From positions 1 to 22,807 of the forward strand of contig UQXS01000016.1 of assembly GCA_900545125.1 (NCBI GenBank): DNA of 22,807 nucleotides, given 5' to 3'. The translations under genes and the position numbers were made by a program. A model generated the notes under the pieces. It made no database searches. It was given only the letters and a program-made list of their open reading frames with translations, and had not been told where the DNA came from. The stretch is from an uncultured Ruminococcus sp. (GTDB lineage Bacteria > Bacillota > Clostridia > Oscillospirales > Ruminococcaceae). Shown in pieces: positions 1-7,784 of the stretch (position 1 is the stretch's first letter; the number at the start of each line of letters is the position of its first letter).

Positions 1-1828
1 AGATCTTACCGTCGCAGTCTGCGTCGCCCCATAATATCTCCGGGGTCGGACCGGGATTTTCCCCGTTGCTGTAGAGGTTGTCGGGCAGTTCGCTGAGAGT
101 AATGCAGTAATCGCTCTGGTAGATTTCCTTTACCTTTTCAGGATCATTGTAATCCGTACCGGATATAAAGTTTTCCTGACCGTTGTCGTACCATGTGCAG
201 AAGTAAAGCCATGTAGCCTTTTCGGTAAGAAGATTGCCGACGCTCGGGATAGTACTGTTTTCGGTAATAGCGTTCATTTTTTTATTCTTCACATAGCCGT
301 TTATAGACCAGTATACATTGCTGTTGCAGTCCTCGTTAGGGCCGCTGGTAAGACCGTCGTGGCGATTGTATACCGTATCGTACTTATCCCAGCCTACGAT
401 ATCAACATAATCGTCGCCTGCATACCACTGAGCGGAAGCGTCAGACCATGCATAAAGATTCTGCTCCCAGATGAGATTGTGCAGACCGTACTTGTTGGTA
501 AGCTGGTTATAGAGGTATTTCCAGAGTTCCTTATAGTCCTCAGCACCGTCCTGTGACCACCAGAACCATGCACCGGAACCGTCTATCGGATCAGAAGTCG
601 TGCTGGGGTTGCCTTCTGCTTCGTGGAATGGTCTGAACAGGATAGGTACATTGTTGTCCTGGAGAATTTTTAACTGTTCTGCCAGATCTTCGATAGCCAT
701 ATTAAGATATTCATTTTCCTTTGTGCCTGCCGTAACAGCGTTTGCTATCTTGAACTGTTTATTAGGCTTGTATGTGCATTTACTCCAATCAACGGCATCA
801 CCGGGAGTATAATTTTCAAAATCGGTGGGGATATTGATATGCCAGCAGGCAGTAGCGATACCGCCTCTGTTCTTTACCCAGTCAACAGCACGCTGAGTTG
901 TGCCGTCGTCCCAGCCATAGAGGGGATTGTAGTTCATGAAATCAAAGCCCCTGATAGCAGGATATTCACCTGAAAGATCAGCGATCCAGTCAAATTCCTG
1001 ATCATAGTATACATATGTGTAGTTGCGATTTTGTTCGCTGTAGTCATAAACCTGACCGTCCGGACCTGTGCAGTGCCAGTAGAACTCATTGCCGTCCTTG
1101 TCAGTGCCCTTGCTGTCACGGTCGATAGTATATTCAATGCCGTCGCTGTCAACGCATATATCCTTTTCTTTGTCGTATCTGATAGTAGTCTGGATAGTAT
1201 GACCGCCGCCGTAGATCTCCTGCTGTCCGGAAAGGATATGCTTGCCGTAAACGCTGTGGAGATAGTTCATAAGCGACTTTGTCTCAGCTGTAGCCTTGGG
1301 GTCGCAGGGAACAGCGTCAGCTTGTGTGACATCAGGGAAAACAGCTTCCTTGACGGTAACTGTATCAACAGCGAGATATCCGTACTTGTTCAGGAAAGAT
1401 ATTTCGTTTACTCCTTTTTTCAGACGTACAACGCCTATGTTGACATCAGTCCATGTGTCGTAATACGGAACGGTCAGAGAATATTCAATGCCGTTGACAG
1501 CGATCGTCTGCTGACGTCCGCCTTTATCAAGTATTTGTACGCAGCGTGCGCTTACCTCGTACATTCCGTCCTCCGGAACGGTTACTTCAAAGGAAACAGC
1601 ACCGCTTGTCACGTAGGTAAAGCCCTTGCCGGAATATCCCGGAAATTCCTGATTGTAGATATTTTCCCAGAGAACAGCATCCTTCATGTCCTCACCCTCG
1701 ATAGTATACGGGAAAACAGTCATTTCTGTTTCCGCCGTCGATACTGTCAGATTTAATGTGCCTGTCATGGCAGCTGCCATAGCTGCGGCTGATATTGCAG
1801 CAGCAGATCTTTTAAGTTTTTTCTTCAT
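1..1828 (-). CDS. GH26 beta-mannanase with CBM35-like module and dockerin (3' end cut off)
   Basis: Secreted endo-beta-1,4-mannanase, probably a cellulosome subunit acting outside the cell on plant mannans. The reading frame is open from the ATG at 1828 to the window edge (609 codons, no stop). Residues 1-32 form a signal peptide (MKKKLKRS, then an Ala-rich core). Residues about 40-165 resemble a CBM35-type beta-sandwich (VSFEVTVPEDGMYEVSAR, LAVDTVTVKEA). Residues about 180-590 match the GH26 catalytic domain: FRPFHEAEG places the proton donor at Glu403, and AITENS places the likely nucleophile at Glu523. After a short linker (NPGPTPE) the frame enters GDADCDGKI, the first calcium loop of a type I dockerin, where the window ends. 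The RBS is GGGAGG. It has its own promoter, divergent from the Nudix gene. The GH26 and dockerin calls are firm; the CBM35 call and mannan as substrate are inferred from the family. Confidence 0.9.
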   Translation of the reverse strand, partial: MKKKLKRSAAAISAAAMAAAMTGTLNLTVSTAETEMTVFPYTIEGEDMKDAVLWENIYNQEFPGYSGKGFTYVTSGAVSFEVTVPEDGMYEVSARCVQILDKGGRQQTIAVNGIEYSLTVPYYDTWTDVNIGVVRLKKGVNEISFLNKYGYLAVDTVTVKEAVFPDVTQADAVPCDPKATAETKSLMNYLHSVYGKHILSGQQEIYGGGHTIQTTIRYDKEKDICVDSDGIEYTIDRDSKGTDKDGNEFYWHCTGPDGQVYDYSEQNRNYTYVYYDQEFDWIADLSGEYPAIRGFDFMNYNPLYGWDDGTTQRAVDWVKNRGGIATACWHINIPTDFENYTPGDAVDWSKCTYKPNKQFKIANAVTAGTKENEYLNMAIEDLAEQLKILQDNNVPILFRPFHEAEGNPSTTSDPIDGSGAWFWWSQDGAEDYKELWKYLYNQLTNKYGLHNLIWEQNLYAWSDASAQWYAGDDYVDIVGWDKYDTVYNRHDGLTSGPNEDCNSNVYWSINGYVKNKKMNAITENSTIPSVGNLLTEKATWLYFCTWYDNGQENFISGTDYNDPEKVKEIYQSDYCITLSELPDNLYSNGENPGPTPEILWGDADCDGKI

Positions 1829-1847
1829 TAAAAATTCCTCCCTGTCT

Positions 1848-1879
1848 GGACTGCGGATTAGCCTATTGTTCCGCAGTCC
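1848..1879 (-). promoter_or_regulatory. 10-bp palindrome in the mannanase 5' leader (hairpin or operator)
   Basis: GGACTGCGGA (1848-1857) and TCCGCAGTCC (1870-1879) are exact reverse complements separated by 12 bases. With the -10 at 1890-1895, transcription would start near 1883, so the mRNA would begin with this stem-loop about 20 bases before the RBS. It lacks a T-run, so it is not a terminator. It could be an operator for a repressor or a stabilising 5' hairpin. Confidence 0.7.
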
Positions 1880-1889
1880 TATTACTTTA

Positions 1890-1918
1890 ATTATATATGT
1901 TCCTGGGTGCATTGTCAA
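1890..1918 (-). promoter_or_regulatory. sigma-A promoter of the mannanase gene
   Basis: Read on the minus strand: TTGACA (1918-1913), 17-bp spacer, TATAAT (1895-1890). Both hexamers match consensus, so basal strength should be high unless the adjoining palindrome is a repressor site. Confidence 0.85.
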
Positions 1919-1958
1919 GGAAAAATAAAGATAAATATTAAAAATTTTCTCCGGAGTA

Positions 1959-1987
1959 TTGACATTTTATTGCAGTAGGTATATAAT
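1959..1987 (+). promoter_or_regulatory. sigma-A promoter of the Nudix gene
   Basis: TTGACA (1959-1964), 17-bp spacer, TATAAT (1982-1987), both consensus. It is divergent from the mannanase promoter, with about 40 bp between the two -35 boxes. The leader to the ATG is about 80 bases. Confidence 0.85.
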
Positions 1988-2075
1988 ATACCACGACATA
2001 TGAAAAATGTCAGTGCAAGGCGGATATGTATGATTTATAAATTTTTTAATATTAAATAAGAGGCGTTGAGCAGAA

Positions 2076-2867
2076 ATGGATATTTTTGAAATCTACCTTA
2101 ACAGGCTTTCATCAGCAGAGGAATTATACAAAGAAACAGCAGTAAAGCTCGGTGACACTGGTATTTCTGATAGGGAATCGCTGGTATGCTCTATAAGAGA
2201 AAATTATTCTCCGGCAGAATATCACTTGTATATTTCGGATGAGAATATTCCGAACGGGACCGTTGATGAAATAAAAGGTGTTTTTGAGTCAGTAACTGAG
2301 GAGAATCAGAGTGTATCCGTAAAGGTCGTTACTGATGAATTTCTTAATCTGATTGATGAAAATGAACGTCTGACGATAAAGAGCAAGCCTCGTTCGCTGG
2401 TTCACAGGGACGGTGATCTTCATGCCGTAGTTCATGTCTGGGTAATCAAGCGCAAGGATATGGGAATATATGTCCTGCTTCAGAAAAGGTCGGATAAAAA
2501 GCTGATAAATCCCGGATGCTATGATGTTTCCGCCGCCGGACATATAACGCAGGGTGCAAATCCGAGAAGTACAGCCGTCAGGGAAGCTTATGAGGAACTT
2601 GGTCTTATTATTCCCCGTGAAAAGCTGACGCTTATAGGAACTCACAGGAACAGTTATTGTAATGAGTCTGTAAAGGACAACGAGTTTAGTGCGGTATATA
2701 TCTATAAAGAGCCTGTTGATGCTGACAGTCTCACACTTTGCAGTGAAGAGGTATCCGAGGTGTGCTGGGCGGAGATAGACGAGATGCTTTCAGTGATAAA
2801 GAACGGCGGATTTCTCAATTGTATTTCCCTTGAAGAGCTTGCAATGATAAAAAAAGCTGTATTTTAG
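2076..2867 (+). CDS. Nudix hydrolase with an extra N-terminal domain
   Basis: Hydrolase of nucleoside-diphosphate-linked or similar pyrophosphate substrates, cytoplasmic (no signal peptide), 263 residues. The Nudix domain covers about 105-245. Its box at 155-176 reads GHITQG...REAYEELGL, so the catalytic REx2EE core is intact, but the first Glu of the classical GX5E pattern is Ala161. The SAAGH...EELGL style is closest to the Idi/YfcD-like subgroup. Residues 1-100 lie outside the Nudix fold, and I do not recognise them; they are acidic and mostly helical-looking in composition (SSAEELYKE, VDEIKGVFESV). The RBS is a modest GAGGCG. The gene is monocistronic: its own promoter upstream and a terminator directly downstream. 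Substrate unknown. Confidence 0.88.
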   Translation: MDIFEIYLNRLSSAEELYKETAVKLGDTGISDRESLVCSIRENYSPAEYHLYISDENIPNGTVDEIKGVFESVTEENQSVSVKVVTDEFLNLIDENERLTIKSKPRSLVHRDGDLHAVVHVWVIKRKDMGIYVLLQKRSDKKLINPGCYDVSAAGHITQGANPRSTAVREAYEELGLIIPREKLTLIGTHRNSYCNESVKDNEFSAVYIYKEPVDADSLTLCSEEVSEVCWAEIDEMLSVIKNGGFLNCISLEELAMIKKAVF

Positions 2868-2880
2868 AGCATAATTATAA

Positions 2881-2906
2881 AGGACGGGCGGTGCTCGTCC
2901 TTTTTT
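2881..2906 (+). terminator. rho-independent terminator after the Nudix gene
   Basis: 9-bp stem 2881-2889/2893-2901 with one G-U pair and a 3-base loop, followed by a run of T to 2906. Confidence 0.9.
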
Positions 2907-2978
2907 GTGAATAAATTGACTTTTTTCTCTTTTCATTCGTTTTATATTCAGAGTATAAACAGAAAGGAAAGATGAATT

Positions 2979-5165
2979 ATGAAATGTAAATCAGCATTGA
3001 TCTTGTCGCTCACTGCAGTTTTTTTGGCTGTATCATGCGACAGGAAAGGTTTGGATTCCGTTACTTCGGAAAAATCTGCAATACAGAATGCAGAGGTTGT
3101 GAAATCTGATAAAACCTATCATCTCAAAGAAATGTCTTTGCCGCAAAAAACAGGGGATGTTCTTTCAGCAGCACCGCTGAACAGCGGAAAATATATGGTT
3201 GCTTTCAGAAGTATTGAAAATGTTGTCCCCGGATTTTACACTGCAAATGCAGATTTTTCAGAGTACACATTGTGTGATACAGGAATAGAATTCCGTGAAA
3301 ATGCAGAGATCAGCGTCCGGTTTGCCTGTGCCGCCGACGGAACTCTGTATGCCGCAGTAACGGAAATCACTCACGGCGGCATACCTCCGTATAATTATCT
3401 TGCTCCGGAGCAGAATGCCGATGATTTTGACAGGGATACCTATGAATCAAATTCGGAATATTATCACTTCGTGTACAGATTTTCCGATAACGGGGAAGCA
3501 GTATCAAAAACGGAAATAACCGGAATTGACGATTATGAGATAAGTGATCTAACAGTCTGCAGCGGAAAATTTTATCTTTACTGCGGCGGAATGATGTACA
3601 CCGCTGATGAAACTTCCGGACAGGCTGAGGAATATCAGCTTTCGGACGGTGTTGCCGGAGGTATCGGCGTTACTTCCGGAGACGAGCTGGTCTGCGGAGT
3701 TTATGACGGAAATGATACGGGACTTATGGCTGGGGATAAGATGTTCTCGGTTTCATATTCCGGAGAGCCTGTTTCGCATATTTCTTCCGGAGGAAATGAA
3801 TTTGATTTTGTGTTTGCAGGAAAAACCGGAATCTACGGCCTTAGCGGAGATACATTGACGGAAATCGCCGTAAATGTCAATCTTGGCATAGATGAGGGAG
3901 CGGCAGCGGATATATTTCCTACAGAAAAAGGTTATATTCTCCGGATCTTCAACCGGATTTCCATGTGCCACAGCCTTTATCTCCTTACGGATATACCGGA
4001 GGAAGACGCTCCGCAAGAGCCTGTGACCCTTAAACTGGGGGTACTTTATCAGACAGAAGATTTTTCAAGTCATGTTGCATCATTTAACAGATCGGGTAAA
4101 AATATCATTATAGAGCCGGTTTATTATAGCGAGTATGATGTTTATGATAAAGGAAAAAAAGAATATGTCAGCAGAGGAACAGACCGGTTCGCTATGGATA
4201 TTATTTCAGGTGATGCTCCAGATCTGGCAGTGTTTATGAATACGTCCTTTGATCTGAAAGGAAAAGGGGCATTTGTGGATATGTACGGTCTTATGGATGA
4301 AGAACTCAGCCGTGATATGTTTATGCCGAATGTCCTTGAAGCGTGTGAGTATGAGGGAAAGCTCTATTCTTTGCCAACGTCTTTTACCGTGCGTTCAATG
4401 GCGGTAAAAACTAAGTTTTCAGGCGTGGAGAATCAGACTTTTGATGATATGCTTGCGGTTGTGGAAAATGCTCCTGCCGGGATTGCTGTTCAGAACTGCG
4501 CTTCAAAAACGAATGTTCTGACGGATTATCTGTCGTATTCGGATTATGCCGTTTCCTGCAAGGACGGGAAATTCAGCGTAAATACCGGAAATATGGAAAA
4601 ACTTCTTGAATTCTGCAACCGTTTTCCTGAGAGAGAAAGCGGAGAGTGGTATGATGCCGGACGTGACGAGGTGCTTTTCAGCGAATTTGCAGCGGAGAGA
4701 TTTTCGGATTTCAGAACATTTTATGATATGCTCGCAGAACCGGTGACGTTTGCAGGATATCCCTCGGAAAATGCCGAGGGCGGCGTGATATCCATGAGCT
4801 GCAATGTAGCTGTAATGGAAAAATGCAGCGATAAGGATGCGGCATGGGAGTTTGTCAAATCCATGTACATCGGTGATAATTCAGGTCTTGCAATGGGCAT
4901 AAATATGGGACTTCCCATACTGAACGAGGATTTTCAGCAGCTTGCGGAAATGGCGGAAAGCAGCGGAAGTTTCACGGATGAAGAGCTTGAACAGGCAATC
5001 GGCGTGATAAAGAATGCCGTGCGTCCTGCCGGTGTTCTGCCGAATGATCTTTATGTTATTATTCTGGAAGAAGCGCAGCCGTATTTTGCAGGAGAATGCA
5101 CTGCGGAGGAAGCGGCATCGTATATCCGGAACAGGACGGATATTTACATCAGCGAAAATGAATAA
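2979..5165 (+). CDS. solute-binding-type lipoprotein with a large N-terminal repeat region
   Basis: Cell-surface lipoprotein of 728 residues. The signal peptide ends in the lipobox LAVSC with Cys20. Residues about 40-335 have the rhythm of a beta-propeller (repeated blocks such as DGTLYAAV, SGKFYLYCGG, GKTGIYGLSGDTLTEI). Residues about 347-728 look like a bacterial extracellular solute-binding domain: FNRSGKN near its start, DIISGDAPDLAVF, GAFVDMYGLMD, and the tail YFAGECTAEEAASYIRNR, which is typical of clostridial binding proteins. No permease or ATPase gene is nearby, so transport is uncertain and a sensing role is possible. The protein at 12598-15000 is a paralogue in both halves. The RBS is AGAAAGGA. 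A weak promoter may lie at 2916-2948 (TTGACT with a poorly spaced -10). A terminator follows. Confidence 0.82.
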   Translation: MKCKSALILSLTAVFLAVSCDRKGLDSVTSEKSAIQNAEVVKSDKTYHLKEMSLPQKTGDVLSAAPLNSGKYMVAFRSIENVVPGFYTANADFSEYTLCDTGIEFRENAEISVRFACAADGTLYAAVTEITHGGIPPYNYLAPEQNADDFDRDTYESNSEYYHFVYRFSDNGEAVSKTEITGIDDYEISDLTVCSGKFYLYCGGMMYTADETSGQAEEYQLSDGVAGGIGVTSGDELVCGVYDGNDTGLMAGDKMFSVSYSGEPVSHISSGGNEFDFVFAGKTGIYGLSGDTLTEIAVNVNLGIDEGAAADIFPTEKGYILRIFNRISMCHSLYLLTDIPEEDAPQEPVTLKLGVLYQTEDFSSHVASFNRSGKNIIIEPVYYSEYDVYDKGKKEYVSRGTDRFAMDIISGDAPDLAVFMNTSFDLKGKGAFVDMYGLMDEELSRDMFMPNVLEACEYEGKLYSLPTSFTVRSMAVKTKFSGVENQTFDDMLAVVENAPAGIAVQNCASKTNVLTDYLSYSDYAVSCKDGKFSVNTGNMEKLLEFCNRFPERESGEWYDAGRDEVLFSEFAAERFSDFRTFYDMLAEPVTFAGYPSENAEGGVISMSCNVAVMEKCSDKDAAWEFVKSMYIGDNSGLAMGINMGLPILNEDFQQLAEMAESSGSFTDEELEQAIGVIKNAVRPAGVLPNDLYVIILEEAQPYFAGECTAEEAASYIRNRTDIYISENE

Positions 5166-5171
5166 AACATT

Positions 5172-5205
5172 GCGGCAGCATCCTTTCCGGATGATGCCGC
5201 TTTTT
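5172..5205 (+). terminator. rho-independent terminator after the 2979-5165 lipoprotein gene
   Basis: 12-bp stem 5172-5183/5189-5200 with one mismatch, loop TTTCC, then five T. It separates the lipoprotein gene from the signalling operon. Confidence 0.9.
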
Positions 5206-5227
5206 GTATGAATTTTGTCATAACAGC

Positions 5228-5256
5228 TTGACTAAAAACGATAAATATGGTATAGT
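5228..5256 (+). promoter_or_regulatory. sigma-A promoter of the zinc-ribbon/vWA/PP2C/kinase operon
   Basis: TTGACT (5228-5233), 17-bp spacer, TATAGT (5251-5256). The leader to the ATG at 5328 is about 65 bases. I see no second promoter before 11710. Confidence 0.8.
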
Positions 5257-5327
5257 TATATGTATGAATATTATAGCAATACCGCACGGATTGTGCAGTG
5301 ATGCTTTTTGAAAAGAGGTAATGATAA

Positions 5328-5966
5328 ATGGGTATGGTTTATTGTACAAACTGCGGCGCATCCATGACTGATGACAGTTTATTCTGCATGGAATGCGGAG
5401 CAAGACTTGATGCCGCAGCTCCGGCATCCACAACTGCGGATATGTCCGGAACGGACAGCGCTCCGGCAGGCAGGATATGTTCATTCTGCGGCGCTGCTAT
5501 GGATGACGACGCCTGTTTCTGCTGCGTATGCGGAAACAGGTATGAAGAACCTGCATCGTTCGTTCCGGCACCGGAAAAGCCTGATGATACCGCAGTACCG
5601 CATACACCGCCTGTACTGCCGGTATCCGTACCGTATCCTGCGGCATCAGAAAAGGTATGTCCCGCCTGCGGTGCACCGTATGACGATGATTCAAAATTCT
5701 GCGCAAACTGCGGACGGTTATTCGAGGAGATACTTCGCAGATGTCCGAAGTGCAATGCAATCGTATCTCCGGGCAGCGACATCTGTTCGCTGTGCGGCAA
5801 TCCTGTTGATTACGAAAAAAACGTGTCCGAACCGACATCCGGCAAAGCACCGGAATCCGTACCGGCAGCAGAACCGGAACCGGTATCTTCTGGTCCAAAT
5901 GTCGGCATAACAGAAAAAGAACTCAGAGCGGCAGAGAAAAATTTCCACAAGCCGCCGAAGCTTTGA
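5328..5966 (+). CDS. protein with four zinc ribbons
   Basis: Soluble 212-residue protein built of four CxxC...CxxC zinc ribbons: C6/C9-C20/C23, C51/C54-C65/C68, C111/C114-C125/C128 and C139/C142-C153/C156. Pro/Ala-rich linkers separate them, and a charged tail (TEKELRAAEKNFHKPPKL) lacks ribbons. There is no signal peptide or membrane segment. Such ribbons usually make protein-protein or nucleic-acid contacts, and nothing here is enzymatic. It is the first gene of the signalling operon, 15 bases before the vWA gene, so an adaptor or scaffold for the kinase, phosphatase or vWA proteins is plausible but inferred. The start is ATG 5328 behind AGAGG; ATG 5334 is also possible. The exact partner is unknown. 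Confidence 0.85.
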   Translation: MGMVYCTNCGASMTDDSLFCMECGARLDAAAPASTTADMSGTDSAPAGRICSFCGAAMDDDACFCCVCGNRYEEPASFVPAPEKPDDTAVPHTPPVLPVSVPYPAASEKVCPACGAPYDDDSKFCANCGRLFEEILRRCPKCNAIVSPGSDICSLCGNPVDYEKNVSEPTSGKAPESVPAAEPEPVSSGPNVGITEKELRAAEKNFHKPPKL

Positions 5967-5981
5967 TATTGGAGGTATATT

Positions 5982-6704
5982 ATGCAGCAGGGAAATCTTG
6001 GTCAGATGACCTATACCGTAGATCTTGTTTTCTGTATAGATGCAACAGGAAGCATGAATCCCGTACTTAACATTGTAAAAGAAAATGCTTTGAGCTTTTA
6101 CACCGATCTTATGAATGCGCTAAACGCAAAAGGCAAGCGTGTGGAATCCGTAAGGATAAGGGTAATAGCTTTCCGTGATTATCTGGAGGATATGGACGAT
6201 GCTATGCTTGTTACCGATTTCTTTACGCTCCCGGAAGATACCGAGGAATTTACCGATACGGTAAAGGGAATCAGGGCTTTCGGCGGCGGAGATATTCCCG
6301 AAGATGCTCTTGAAGCTCTTGGATACGCTATCCGCTCGGACTGGAGCACAACAGGAACAAAAAGACGTCAGATAATCGTTCTCTGGTCTGATGCACCTCC
6401 GCATCCGCTCGGATTCGGAAAAGAATCGGAGAATTACCCCAAGGGCATGGCAGCTGATTTCAAGGAACTTACCGACTGGTGGGAAAACGAGCAGAACGGA
6501 TATGTAAACCGCCGTGCCAAGAGACTTATCCTTTATACGCCGGCAGGAAAAGAACCCGGCAGCTATGATCCTGAGTCTGAATATCCGTGGGATAATATCG
6601 TGAATAACTGGAATAATGTCATTCATTTTCCGTCGGTTGCAGGAGGCGGACTCAAGGAGATACAGTATCAGGAAATAATAAGTGCAATCGTACAGAGTAT
6701 ATAA
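5982..6704 (+). CDS. von Willebrand factor A domain protein (TerY/YegL-like)
   Basis: A single cytoplasmic vWA domain of 240 residues. The MIDAS metal site is visible: DATGS at 20-24 (DxTxS form), the GGGDIPED segment at 101-108, and SDAPPH at 136-141. The GGGDxPED and SDAPPH motifs are those of stand-alone bacterial vWA proteins in phosphorylation operons (TerY, YegL), not of surface adhesins. There is no signal peptide. The domain likely binds a partner through a divalent metal and may be a kinase substrate. It has a GGAGG RBS 15 bases after the zinc-ribbon gene and is followed by a 72-base gap holding a hairpin, then the PP2C gene. The role in the triad is inferred from gene order. Confidence 0.9.
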   Translation: MQQGNLGQMTYTVDLVFCIDATGSMNPVLNIVKENALSFYTDLMNALNAKGKRVESVRIRVIAFRDYLEDMDDAMLVTDFFTLPEDTEEFTDTVKGIRAFGGGDIPEDALEALGYAIRSDWSTTGTKRRQIIVLWSDAPPHPLGFGKESENYPKGMAADFKELTDWWENEQNGYVNRRAKRLILYTPAGKEPGSYDPESEYPWDNIVNNWNNVIHFPSVAGGGLKEIQYQEIISAIVQSI

Positions 6705-6714
6705 TAAAGGCAAC

Positions 6715-6750
6715 GCCGCCGCTGCCTGCATAATGATGCGGAGCGGCGGC
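6715..6750 (+). promoter_or_regulatory. GC-rich hairpin inside the operon, between the vWA and PP2C genes
   Basis: GCCGCCGCT (6715-6723) pairs exactly with AGCGGCGGC (6742-6750), and an inner GCAT/ATGC pair closes an AATG loop. There is no T-run, so it is not a normal terminator. It could be an RNase processing or mRNA-stability element that sets the vWA to PP2C ratio. Confidence 0.6.
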
Positions 6751-6776
6751 AGACCGTGTGATACAGAGGAGACAAG

Positions 6777-7784
6777 ATGAATCTTTCAACTATTAAACCA
6801 TTTTTTATTCAGTCAGAAGCCATTCAGGACTGCGGTGAGGATTCCGGATTTGTCGGAAACTATGAAAACGGACTTGTTGTCACAGGCGTTTTTGACGGCT
6901 GCGGAGGTATCGGCGGAAAAAGATATCCCGAAGTAAACGGCAGAACCGGAGCTTATATAGGTTCTCAGACTGCTGCATTTGCGGCAGATACATTCTTTAA
7001 GAAATTCGGAGAAAAATTCAGGAAAGTTAAAAATCAGAATGAACAGCTTCAGCTTTTCCGGCAGCTTCAGGAGAATATTTCCGGAAAGCTTGCAAACGTA
7101 AAAAAGAAGCTTGCACAGAACGGCGGAGTGCAAGTAGGGGGGAGTCTCAGCAAGAGCCTACCTACTACCGTATGCATAACTACTGCAATAAGTGCAGACG
7201 AAATAACTTTATGCAATTTTCTCTGGGCAGGCGATTCAAGAGGATATATCCTTGACGATAACGGACTTTGTCAGATCACAGTTGATGATATTGATAAAAA
7301 CAGTGACGATGCTTTTCTTAATCTCAGAGAGGACGGCATTCTGACAAATGTTGCCAATGGCGACCGTACCTTTACTCTTCATAATGAATTATTATTTATA
7401 AAAAATGATGATTCACAGAAAAGCTCAAAGCCGTTTATGATTATTAATGCAACAGACGGCTGTTTTGCATATTTTCTTACTCCTATGGATTTTGAAAATG
7501 TAATACTCCGCACAATGATAGAAGCTTCAACTCCTGCGCAGTGGATGAATCATCTTAAAAAAGAAATAAAAACGGTGACGGGAGACGATTTTACGCTTGC
7601 CGTTTCATGCTTTGGATTTGAAAGCTTTGACGACATGAAAAAATATTACAATATGCGGCAGATATATGTTCATGAGAAATATATCAGGCATCAGGACGGG
7701 GCTGACGAAGAAAAGCTGAAACAGCTCTGGGATGATTATAAGCAGTCATATTATAACATTGATCGGTTCAGGAAAATCAGATAA
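6777..7784 (+). CDS. PP2C-family protein phosphatase
   Basis: Metal-dependent Ser/Thr protein phosphatase (PPM/PP2C), cytoplasmic, 335 residues. The metal-site residues are present in order: VFDGCGG with D40-G41, AGDSRGY with D153, NATDGCF with D227-G228, and GDDFTLAV with D270-D271. This suggests an active enzyme. Residues 80-130 carry a Lys/Gln-rich insertion before the LPTT motif. A tail of about 50 residues after the catalytic core (from FESFDDMKKY) is unassigned. The RBS is AGAGGAGA. The stop overlaps the kinase start (TAATG at 7782-7786), so the two antagonistic enzymes are translationally coupled. The likely role is to remove phosphate added by the neighbouring kinase from the vWA or zinc-ribbon partners. 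Family call firm, targets inferred. Confidence 0.92.
   Translation: MNLSTIKPFFIQSEAIQDCGEDSGFVGNYENGLVVTGVFDGCGGIGGKRYPEVNGRTGAYIGSQTAAFAADTFFKKFGEKFRKVKNQNEQLQLFRQLQENISGKLANVKKKLAQNGGVQVGGSLSKSLPTTVCITTAISADEITLCNFLWAGDSRGYILDDNGLCQITVDDIDKNSDDAFLNLREDGILTNVANGDRTFTLHNELLFIKNDDSQKSSKPFMIINATDGCFAYFLTPMDFENVILRTMIEASTPAQWMNHLKKEIKTVTGDDFTLAVSCFGFESFDDMKKYYNMRQIYVHEKYIRHQDGADEEKLKQLWDDYKQSYYNIDRFRKIR

Noticed and set aside
1031..1756. Long plus-strand open frame opposite the mannanase gene
   Set aside because: It lies antisense to a GH26 frame with clear signal peptide, catalytic motifs and dockerin; its own product has no family features.
5339..5948. Overlapping open frames on both strands across the zinc-ribbon gene
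   Set aside because: Only frame 5328-5966 has regular CxxC pairs and an RBS; the others reflect the gene's composition.
7133..7166. Short inverted repeat AGTAGG/CCTACT with a run of six G in the PP2C gene, considered as an inserted mini-element
   Set aside because: The frame continues through it into the expected LPTT motif of PP2C, and the arms are only 6 bp.
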